A DNA stretch of 64,000 bases from Thiopseudomonas sp964394445 (lineage in GTDB: Bacteria; Pseudomonadota; Gammaproteobacteria; Pseudomonadales; Pseudomonadaceae). Of the stretch, positions 7,534-14,459 are shown piece after piece. The stretch spans positions 1 through 64,000 of the forward strand of contig CAYMXO010000003.1 in the NCBI GenBank assembly GCA_964394445.1. Direction: 5' to 3'. Each line of letters begins with the position of its first letter. Within the stretch, counting starts at the first letter, position 1. A model generated the notes under the pieces. That model saw nothing but the letters and a program-made list of their open reading frames with translations. It searched no databases and was not told where the DNA came from. The translations under genes were made by a program, and so were the position numbers.

Positions 7534-8881
7534 AAAAATTTTTTCTGACATCGCTACTGGCGCTGTCACTCACTGCCTGCAGCCTGTCTGGCGTGCAGGA
7601 ATCTGCCTTGCGCGGTACCGGTGACCTGGGTGTGGTCATTGAGCGCGCCGACGGCAATGTGCTGATTGTCGAGCACAGCAACAATCAGGTGCTGGCCCGT
7701 GTCGAGGGCCTGGGCGACCTGTCCCACGCTTCGGTGGTGTTTTCCCGTGATGCGCGCTTTGCTTATGTGTTTGGCCGTGACGGTGGCCTGACCAAGGTCG
7801 ATTTGCTGTTGCAGCGCATCGACAAACGCATCATCCAGGGTGGCAACAGCATTGGCGGTGCCATCAGCGAGGACGGCAAGCTGATTGCCGTGGGCAACTA
7901 TGAACCCGGCGGTATCAAGGTGTTTACCGCAGATACCCTGGAGCTGGTGGCCGACATCCCGGCAACCGCCCTGGCGGACGGCAGCAAAANNNNNNNNNNN
8001 NNNNNNNNNNNNNNNNNNNNNNNNNNNNNNNNNNNNNNNNNNNNNNNNNNNNNNNNNNNNNNNNNNNNNNNNNNNNNNNNNNNNNNNNNACCCTGGAGCT
8101 GGTGGCCGACATCCCGGCAACCGCCCTGGCGGACGGCAGCAAAAATTCCCGCGTGGTCGGCATGACCGATGCGCCCGGCCAAAAATTCATGGTCAGCCTG
8201 TTTGATACCGGTGAAATCTGGATTATCGATTTTAGTGACAGAAGCAGTACCGAACCTGTTATCACCAAGTTTGAAAATATCGGCAAGCAGCCCTATGACT
8301 CCATGCTGACACCGGAAGGCCGCTATTACATGGCCGGCCTGTTTGGTGAAGACGGTCTTGCCATGCTCGATCTGTGGCATCCGGAAAAGGGCGTCAAGCG
8401 CGTCCTTGAAGGCTACGGCAAGGGCGAGCAGCCGTTGCCGGTGTACAAGATGCCGCATCTGGAAGGCTGGACTGTCGCTGATGACAAGATTTTTGTTCCT
8501 GCCGTGGGTCGCCACGAGGTGCTGGTCATTGACCAAAAGAGCTGGCAGCAGAAAAACCGTATTGAAATGGTTGGCCAGCCGGTGTTTGTCATGGCGCGTC
8601 CTGATGCGCGCCAGATCTGGGTCAACTTTTCCGTACCGGACAACCAGTATGTTCAGGTGATCGACAGCGAGACTGCCGAGGTCATCAAGACCATTGAACC
8701 GGGCCCGGGTGTGCTGCACATGGAGTTTTCTCCCCGTGGGGAGCAGATCTGGATTTCCGTGCGCGATCGTAACGAAGTACAAATCTGGGATACCGCTACC
8801 CTGGAACATCTCTACACCCTGGAGGCCGACAGCCCCAGCGGGATTTTCTTTTCAAACCGGGCCCATCGTATCGGGCTGTAA
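7530..8881 (+). CDS. nirF: NirF, d1 haem biosynthesis lipoprotein (interrupted by an assembly gap)
   Basis: NirF is a d1-propeller protein that binds a late haem d1 intermediate in the periplasm. The start is ATG 7530, overlapping nirC, and the lipobox LTAC at Cys17 predicts a lipid anchor. The reading frame runs into 100 Ns at 7990-8089 and resumes in a different frame after them. The 55 bases before the gap (7935-7989) equal the 55 after it (8090-8144). Removing one copy plus the Ns takes out 155 bases, restores a single frame and gives 398 residues, the family length (about 390-400). I therefore read it as an intact gene cut by scaffolding. Propeller strands continue to EADSPSGIFFSNRAHRIGL at the C-terminus. 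Confidence 0.93.
7935..7989 (+). repeat. Left copy of a 55-bp exact duplication at the gap
   Basis: Identical to 8090-8144. It is the end of the left contig, overlapping the right contig by 55 bases, a typical de Bruijn graph overlap length. Confidence 0.95.
7990..8089. other. Assembly gap of 100 Ns
   Basis: Exactly 100 N bases, the default placeholder for a gap of unknown length. The flanks are identical for 55 bases, so the true gap is probably negative (overlapping contigs) and no sequence is missing. Confidence 0.98.
8090..8144 (+). repeat. Right copy of the 55-bp duplication at the gap
   Basis: Identical to 7935-7989; beginning of the right contig within nirF. Confidence 0.95.
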
Positions 8882-8887
8882 AGGTCT

Positions 8888-9352
8888 ATGGATGTATTGA
8901 CACAACGCCTGCTGGATCGCTTCCAGCATGGCGTGCCGGTGTGTGCCCGGCCCTACCAGGCCATGGCTGACGAGCTTGGCTGCAGCGAGCAGGATGTGCT
9001 GCAGCGTCTGCAGCAGCTGGCAGAAATGGGTGCCCTCTCCAGGGTTGGCCCGGTCATGGAGCACAGCAAGGCCGGCTCCAGCTCGCTGGTGGCGCTGGCG
9101 GTACCGCCAGTGGATATCGAGCAGGTAGCCGCCTACATCAACAGTCTGCCGGAAGTGAACCACAACTACGAGCGCGAGCACAGCTACAACCTCTGGTTTG
9201 TGCTGACCGGCCCCAGTCGCAGCCATCTGGATGCAGTTCTGCTGGACATTCATCAGCATACCGGCCTGGAGCCGCTGGACCTGCCGATGGTGAAACCCTA
9301 CCGGATTGATCTGGGCTTTCCCATGTTTCAGGACACCGAGGTACCACAATGA
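8888..9352 (+). CDS. nirD: NirD, Lrp/AsnC-fold subunit of sirohaem decarboxylase
   Basis: A 154-residue protein with an N-terminal winged-helix-like part (LLDRFQHGVPVCARPYQAMADELG) and a RAM-like C-terminal half with the family stretch NHNYEREHSYNLWFVLTGP. NirD, NirL, NirG and NirH together decarboxylate sirohaem to 12,18-didecarboxysirohaem in d1 haem synthesis; they are enzymes, not regulators, despite the Lrp fold. It starts 6 bp after the nirF stop and overlaps nirL by 4 bp. By its REHxYN motif it pairs with NirG rather than with NirL or NirH. Confidence 0.92.
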   Translation: MDVLTQRLLDRFQHGVPVCARPYQAMADELGCSEQDVLQRLQQLAEMGALSRVGPVMEHSKAGSSSLVALAVPPVDIEQVAAYINSLPEVNHNYEREHSYNLWFVLTGPSRSHLDAVLLDIHQHTGLEPLDLPMVKPYRIDLGFPMFQDTEVPQ

Positions 9353-9852
9353 GCGGGCCACTGAGCGAGGTGCAGCGGGAGGCTCTCTGGCGCCTGCTGG
9401 AGAAAGGCCTGCCGCTGGTGCCGCAGCCTTATGCCGGGCTGGCGCAGCAGGCCGGTTGCAGTGAAAAGCAAGCAGTCGCGCAGGTGCAAGAGTGGCAGCA
9501 GCAGGGCTTGTTCCGCCGCTTTGGCGTAGTGGTCAAGCATCGTGCGCTGGGCATTGATGCCAACTGCATGCTGGTGCTGGACATTCCCGATGACCAGGTT
9601 GATGCGGTCGGTGAAAAGCTGGCGGCATCGCCCGGTGTCAACCTGTGCTATCAGCGGCCGCGCCGTCCCGGCTGGCCCTATAACCTGTTTTGCATGGTGC
9701 ACGGCCGCTGTCGTGAAGCTGTTACCCGCCATGTAGCCGAACTGCTGGCCCAGCATGGCCTGGGCGGGCGCCCGCACCACCTGCTGTTCAGTACCCGTGC
9801 GTTCAAACAGCGCGGGGCCCGTTATTCCATGCCCGAGGTGCGCAATGACTGA
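9349..9852 (+). CDS. nirL: NirL, Lrp-fold subunit of sirohaem decarboxylase
   Basis: A 167-residue member of the AhbA/B-like sirohaem decarboxylase family. The diagnostic segment is LCYQRPRRPGWPYNLFCMVHGR near residues 101-122, shared with NirH but not with NirD or NirG. The N-terminal half has the helix-turn-helix fold (LVPQPYAGLAQQAGCSEKQAVAQ). It overlaps nirD by 4 bp (ATGA) and nirG by 8 bp, so translation is coupled. In Pseudomonas the four genes D, L, G and H are separate, as here, whereas other denitrifiers fuse D and L. Confidence 0.92.
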   Translation: MSGPLSEVQREALWRLLEKGLPLVPQPYAGLAQQAGCSEKQAVAQVQEWQQQGLFRRFGVVVKHRALGIDANCMLVLDIPDDQVDAVGEKLAASPGVNLCYQRPRRPGWPYNLFCMVHGRCREAVTRHVAELLAQHGLGGRPHHLLFSTRAFKQRGARYSMPEVRND

Positions 9853-10297
9853 ACTGGATGAATTTGACCGCCGCCTGCTCAACCGGTTGCAGCACGGCCT
9901 GCCACTGGTGCGTCACCCCTGGCAGGCGCTGGCTGCCGAGCTGGACGCACCGCAAGAGCGCATTCGTCAGCGTCTGCAGGAGTTGCTGGACGACGGCACC
10001 CTGACCCGTTTCGGGCCGATGTATGACATTGAGCAGTTGGGCGGTGCCTTTACCCTGGCTGCCATGCAGGTTCCGGCTGAACGCTTTGCTGAAGTCACCG
10101 AGCAGCTCAACCGGATTCCGGCCGTGGCCCATAACTATCAGCGTGAACACGAGTACAACATGTGGTTTGTGCTGGCAACTGCCACCCCGCAGGGTATCCA
10201 GGACACCATTGACGAAATTGAACAGCTTACCGGCCTGAGCGTGCTCAACCTGCCCAAGGAGAAGACCTACCATGTCGGACTGCATTTCCCCCTCTGA
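9845..10297 (+). CDS. nirG: NirG, Lrp-fold subunit of sirohaem decarboxylase
   Basis: A 150-residue paralogue of NirD: LLNRLQHGLPLVRHPWQALAAELD and HNYQREHEYNMWFVLA match NirD closely. It works in the NirDLGH complex. The start is ATG 9845 (MTELDEFDRRLL) behind GAGGTG; the frame is open further upstream, but that part overlaps nirL and has no family resemblance. It ends within the first codons of nirH (26 bp overlap). Confidence 0.9.
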   Translation: MTELDEFDRRLLNRLQHGLPLVRHPWQALAAELDAPQERIRQRLQELLDDGTLTRFGPMYDIEQLGGAFTLAAMQVPAERFAEVTEQLNRIPAVAHNYQREHEYNMWFVLATATPQGIQDTIDEIEQLTGLSVLNLPKEKTYHVGLHFPL

Positions 10298-10781
10298 CCA
10301 GGCGCTGGCACAGCGCCTGATGTCTTTCACCGAGGCCGGCATGCCGCTGGTGGACGATCCCTGGGCCTGGCTGGCCGGGCGCATGCAGTTGCCGCTGGAA
10401 GAAACCCTGGCATTGCTGCAGCGCCTGCAGGACAGCGGTGCCATCCGCCGCATTGCTGCCGTACCCAATCATTACCGGCTGGGTTACCGTCACAATGGCA
10501 TGACCGTCTGGGATGTGGCCGATGAGCATATCGATCGCCTGGGACAGGAAGTGGGCAACTTTCATTTCGTCAGCCATTGCTATCGCAGGCCGCGCCGCGA
10601 GGGCTGGCGCTACAACCTGTTTGCCATGGTGCATGGGCTCAGTGCTGAAGAAATCGAACATGAACGCGATCTTATTCGCAATCATTTGGGCGAGCACTGC
10701 CGCGCTGATACGATGCTGGTCAGTAGCAAAATTCTGAAGAAAACCGGTTTGCGCATTCACAGCAAACCCAAGGAGTCGTAG
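10272..10781 (+). CDS. nirH: NirH, Lrp-fold subunit of sirohaem decarboxylase
   Basis: A 169-residue protein with the NirL/NirH signature CYRRPRREGWRYNLFAMVHG and a winged-helix N-terminus. ATG 10272 has a good AAGGAG site 9 bp upstream, located within nirG, which explains the 26-bp overlap. It is the last of the four decarboxylase subunits and lies 2 bp before nirJ, so all nir genes to this point are one transcription unit. Confidence 0.92.
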   Translation: MSDCISPSDQALAQRLMSFTEAGMPLVDDPWAWLAGRMQLPLEETLALLQRLQDSGAIRRIAAVPNHYRLGYRHNGMTVWDVADEHIDRLGQEVGNFHFVSHCYRRPRREGWRYNLFAMVHGLSAEEIEHERDLIRNHLGEHCRADTMLVSSKILKKTGLRIHSKPKES

Positions 10782-10783
10782 CC

Positions 10784-11962
10784 ATGATGCGGATCAGCAG
10801 TTATTTGCGGGCCATTGCCGGTCAGGCCCCGGAGCCCCGGGCCGCCAAGCCGGGCAGTACCCGTGCACCGGTTGTGATCTGGAACACCTTGCGCCGTTGC
10901 AACCTGACCTGCAAGCACTGTTATTCCACCTCTGCCGACATCGACTTCAAGGGCGAGCTGGATACCGCCGAGGCACTGGACGTGATCGACCAGCTGCACG
11001 AAGCTGGCGTCAAGGTGCTGGTGCTCAGTGGCGGTGAGCCGCTGATGCGTCCGGATATCTTCCAGCTGGCCAACCATGCGCGCCAGTACGGTTTTTATGT
11101 AGCCCTGTCCACCAACGGCACGCTGATCAACGAGAGCAACATCGAGCAGATTGCCGAGTGTGACTTTGACTATGTGGGCATCAGCATCGATGGCCTGCCC
11201 GAGATCCATGATGAATTTCGCCGCATGAAGGGCGGTTTTGATGCGGCGATGAATGGCGTCAAACTGTGCCGCGAACAAGACCTGCGTGTTGGCCTGCGCA
11301 CCACGCTGACCCAGTACAACTTCCCGCAGTTGCCGGCCCTGCTCGACCTGATGCGCGAATACGATGTACAGAAATACTACCTGTCGCACCTCAACTACAG
11401 CGGCCGCGGCAAGCGCAACCAGTCGGTGGATGCCCACCGCAGCATGACCCGCTCGGCCATGACGCAGATTTTCGAGCGTGCGTGGGAAGACGTACAAAAC
11501 GGTATCGAGACCGACTTTGTCAGTGGCAACAACGACGCTGACGGCGTGCTGCTGCTGCAATGGGTGAAGTCCAGGATGCCTGAACATGCCGAACAGATGG
11601 AACGCATGCTGCGCGCCTGGGGCGGCAACGCGTCCGGTGCCGGCATTGCCAATATTGACAACCTGGGTGATGTCCATCCGGATACTTACTGGTGGCAGCA
11701 CACTGTAGGCAATGTACGCGAGCGACGCTTTGCCGATATCTGGCTGCACAACCCTGACCCGCTGCTGGTCGAGCTGCGTCAGCACCCGCGTCCGGTCAAG
11801 GGCCGCTGTGGCGAGTGCCAGTGGCTGGCGGTTTGTAACGGCAACACCCGCACCCGCGCCTGGGCGCAAGGCGACATGTGGGCAGAAGATCCGGGTTGTT
11901 ACCTGACCGACGAAGAAATTGGCCTGAAGCAGCCTGAGCTGATTGGTGCGGTCGAGCTGTAA
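10784..11962 (+). CDS. nirJ: NirJ, radical SAM enzyme of haem d1 biosynthesis
   Basis: A 392-residue radical SAM protein. The [4Fe-4S] motif is C39-x3-C43-x2-C46 (RRCNLTCKHCYS), then GGEPLMRPD, the SAM-binding motif. The C-terminus has a SPASM-type cysteine cluster (GRCGECQWLAVCNGN, then DPGCYL) for auxiliary Fe-S binding. NirJ removes the propionate side chains of didecarboxysirohaem in the cytoplasm to begin forming the dione groups of haem d1. Two ATGs (10784, 10787) are adjacent behind AAGGAG. In P. aeruginosa nirE and nirN follow; here a terminator follows, nirN lies 15 kb away and nirE is not seen. Confidence 0.95.
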   Translation: MMRISSYLRAIAGQAPEPRAAKPGSTRAPVVIWNTLRRCNLTCKHCYSTSADIDFKGELDTAEALDVIDQLHEAGVKVLVLSGGEPLMRPDIFQLANHARQYGFYVALSTNGTLINESNIEQIAECDFDYVGISIDGLPEIHDEFRRMKGGFDAAMNGVKLCREQDLRVGLRTTLTQYNFPQLPALLDLMREYDVQKYYLSHLNYSGRGKRNQSVDAHRSMTRSAMTQIFERAWEDVQNGIETDFVSGNNDADGVLLLQWVKSRMPEHAEQMERMLRAWGGNASGAGIANIDNLGDVHPDTYWWQHTVGNVRERRFADIWLHNPDPLLVELRQHPRPVKGRCGECQWLAVCNGNTRTRAWAQGDMWAEDPGCYLTDEEIGLKQPELIGAVEL

Positions 11963-12001
11963 ACAGCTGATCGTCGCAGCACTTCTTTGTCTCGGTGCAA
12001 T

Positions 12002-12029
12002 AAACAAGGGGCCAGCTGGCCCCTTGTTT
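12002..12029. terminator. Bidirectional rho-independent terminator after nirJ
   Basis: A 28-bp perfect palindrome centred on AGCT at 12014-12017, with arms AAACAAGGGGCC and GGCCCCTTGTTT. GC-rich stem with A/T ends on both sides, so it can end nirJ transcription rightward and the glycosyltransferase operon leftward. Confidence 0.88.
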
Positions 12030-12101
12030 CGTTTCGGCTGAACCGCAGCGTACCGGTCACGCGAACAGCTGGCTGAAAGCTAAGGGCTGCGGAATTGAAA
12101 T

Positions 12102-13430
12102 TTAAAACCGTTTGGCTCGTTTAAGTACCCACCATGGTGCCATGCCGCTTTCTTCATGGCTGCGGCGCCAGGCTTCATTAAGTGTGCAGACCACTCCCCA
12201 GCAGCGCAGGAAAAACATGAATACAGGAAATAGCGGAATGACGGCGAGCATGCGCAGGTCCTGTTTGCGGCGCTCGGAGACCAGCAGCCAGCCGGTCAGA
12301 AACAGCAGCAGAGTCATGACCAGGTAAAGCGTATACACCAGCATGGCCAGCATCAGTATCGTCGGCAAGGGTAGCAACACAAAGGCAGCCAGTGTGGAAC
12401 CAACGATGATGAAGGGAAGTGTCAGCTGGAAGAACAGGCCGCTGTACAGGGTTAAGAGAAAGTTGCGCCAGCCCAGCAAGCGCGGTGATATCTTCTGAAA
12501 ATGCTTGCGCATATAGAGAAAGTACAGATCGCCGTCCCAGCGCATCCGCTGCATGAAAAACTCACCCAGGGTGGTTGGAGCGTCGGTGTGGCCAATGGCC
12601 TCCGGCTCAAAAGGGATGCGCAAATCATGGCGGCCAAAGTAGCTTTTGATGCGCAGGGTCAGGTCAAGGTCTTCCGCGGTATGAGTATCCCAGCCACCGA
12701 TCTGTTTCAGAAAGTCCTTGCGGAAGGCGCCAAAGGCACCGGAAATGTTGTTGACCGTGTTCCACTCCGACAGGCCGGTCTTGCTGGTGTGGATGGACAG
12801 GAAATACTCCAGTTCTTGCAGGCGGGTTACCAGCGAGGTCGTTGCATTGCGCACCCGGAGATTGCCGGCGATGGCGGGCACCGACGGATCTTCAAAGTGG
12901 CGAATCAGGGCATTGACGGTGCCGTTGTCGAAGGACGTGTCACCATCTAGAGCCAGCACGATTTCGCCTGTCGCCATTTGCAGGCCCGCATTCAGCGATG
13001 ATACCCGTCCGCCACGTTGCCATTTGGCTATCGGGCGCAGAATGCGGTTGGGGTAAAGCGTGCTGTCGAGCTTGAAATCACGAATCGCCTGTAGAGTGTC
13101 CTGGTTCCTGCTGGCACCATCGACGACCGGAATCAGCTCGATTACACCCGGATACACCTGTTCACACAGGGTTTGCAGGGTTGTCTGCACGTCCGAACCT
13201 TCACTGTAACAGGTGATGATGCAGGAAATGCGTGGCGCGTAGCGGCTGGAGCGGGCTGGCTGGTGCAGCTTGCGCCGGTACCAGCGGAAAACGCCGAACA
13301 CAACGAACAGAGTCAGTGGCAGCTCCAGCAATACGAAGAACGGCAGTATCAGAAGCAGGTTGCGGCCGGCCCCCGGCTGCCCCAGCAGCAGACTGAGCTG
13401 CTCCAGGGCGATGTGTATGGTTGTCAGCAT
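12102..13430 (-). CDS. Family 2 processive glycosyltransferase, copy B
   Basis: A 442-residue integral membrane GT2 enzyme of the PgaC/BcsA/Alg8 type. Two N-terminal helices (about residues 24-50) precede the cytosolic catalytic domain, and the C-terminus has several helices (about 310-420). Catalytic signatures are all present: Asp104 (PVVDGA), DxD at 162-164 (LDGDTS), TAED 251-254 and QxxRW 294-298 (QRMRW). Such enzymes polymerise a sugar nucleotide and thread the chain through their own membrane channel. No PilZ domain is fused, unlike BcsA. It is the last gene of a five-gene leftward operon, 22 bp after the HlyD gene. It is nearly the same as copy A at 16582-17910 (identical length, co-linear motifs). 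Sugar specificity is unknown. Confidence 0.88.
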   Translation of the reverse strand: MLTTIHIALEQLSLLLGQPGAGRNLLLILPFFVLLELPLTLFVVFGVFRWYRRKLHQPARSSRYAPRISCIITCYSEGSDVQTTLQTLCEQVYPGVIELIPVVDGASRNQDTLQAIRDFKLDSTLYPNRILRPIAKWQRGGRVSSLNAGLQMATGEIVLALDGDTSFDNGTVNALIRHFEDPSVPAIAGNLRVRNATTSLVTRLQELEYFLSIHTSKTGLSEWNTVNNISGAFGAFRKDFLKQIGGWDTHTAEDLDLTLRIKSYFGRHDLRIPFEPEAIGHTDAPTTLGEFFMQRMRWDGDLYFLYMRKHFQKISPRLLGWRNFLLTLYSGLFFQLTLPFIIVGSTLAAFVLLPLPTILMLAMLVYTLYLVMTLLLFLTGWLLVSERRKQDLRMLAVIPLFPVFMFFLRCWGVVCTLNEAWRRSHEESGMAPWWVLKRAKRF

Positions 13431-13452
13431 CGGTAAGTCTCGTCTGTTGCGG

Positions 13453-14457
13453 TTACCAGAACTTCAGCTTGCTGGGAAAGCGGGCAGTCAACGGAAGGTT
13501 GTCCAGCAGCCACTTATCCGGCATGGGTTCGAGGGTTTCAACTTGCAGCAATAGTCCCGGCTCATTACGTGCAAAGGGCTTTTGCAGGTTTGCTGGTAAA
13601 CGGCTGGCCAGGCTTGGTTCGTTGATGACCCTGGCAGCGACCCAGCTGTTGTCGGGCATGCGCAGTTTCAGCTCCTGGCCGGGGCGTGCCAGTTCCCGTT
13701 GACGCGCATCCAGGAAAACATGGATTTGCAGGTCATGGTCGGCGTGCATGCGCATGATCAGGGTGCCAGGACCGGCAGCTTCACCTTCATGTACGTTGAT
13801 TTCACGGATCATGGCATCGCCGGCCGCTTTGACCTGGAGCAAATCCAGCTGTTTTTCCAGCCTGACACGCTCGTTCTGCTGGCGCAGACTGTCCTGCTGC
13901 TGAAAGAGATCGAACTCGGTATTTTGTTGCAGCGCAGCCAGTGCAGCGATGCGCTCATCGCGCAGATCACGGGCCTGATCCAGCTCGCCGCGGGTGGCAG
14001 CCCCGCTGCGGACCAGGTTTTCGAGCTCGGCAGCGCGCTGTGTTGCGCGCTCGATCAGCTGCTGCTGGATCTGCTCCCGGGACTGCTGGTCTGCCCGGGC
14101 TACCGATACACTGCTGCTCAATTCGCGATGGCGGGCCGTCAGTACCGGATTGTCCAGGGTCACCAGCAAGTCACCTTCGGATACCCGCTCGTCGGGGCGC
14201 ACATGAATCTGGCTGACCAGCCCGCTTTCCAGAGCGCGAATTTCAGTCAGCGGCTGTCGGGTATATGCCGGCGCTTCGATCAGCAGCTGATTGCGCAGCA
14301 GACTGCTGCCCAGCCACAACGCAGGGCTGGCGACCAGCAGCAGGATCAGGTACCAGCGCAAGCGGTACGCCGTGCGACGTGCCGGTGCGTAAATGACTTT
14401 CAGACCCTGATCGGTTTCGGGATGGCGTTCTTTTTCACTGGTGAATCGTATTTTCAT
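13453..14457 (-). CDS. HlyD-family periplasmic adaptor (membrane fusion protein)
   Basis: A 334-residue protein with a short cytosolic N-terminus, one membrane helix at about residues 34-53, and a periplasmic HlyD/EmrA-like body. A first half-lipoyl segment (ALESGLVSQIHVRPDERVSEGDLL) is followed by a long Gln/Glu-rich coiled coil (about 100-210) and the second lipoyl half (VHEGEAAGPGTLIMRM), then a beta-barrel domain. These adaptors bridge an inner-membrane pump or synthase to a TolC-type channel. It lies 2 bp after the TolC-like gene and 22 bp before GT2 copy B. In alginate synthesis, Alg44 plays a comparable bridging role but is fused to PilZ; no PilZ is seen here. Confidence 0.88.
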   Translation of the reverse strand: MKIRFTSEKERHPETDQGLKVIYAPARRTAYRLRWYLILLLVASPALWLGSSLLRNQLLIEAPAYTRQPLTEIRALESGLVSQIHVRPDERVSEGDLLVTLDNPVLTARHRELSSSVSVARADQQSREQIQQQLIERATQRAAELENLVRSGAATRGELDQARDLRDERIAALAALQQNTEFDLFQQQDSLRQQNERVRLEKQLDLLQVKAAGDAMIREINVHEGEAAGPGTLIMRMHADHDLQIHVFLDARQRELARPGQELKLRMPDNSWVAARVINEPSLASRLPANLQKPFARNEPGLLLQVETLEPMPDKWLLDNLPLTARFPSKLKFW

Positions 14458-14459
14458 GA

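Noticed and set aside
7530..8881. nirF as a real pseudogene or tandem duplication
   Set aside because: The 55-bp identity on both sides of exactly 100 Ns and the restored frame after collapsing point to scaffolding.
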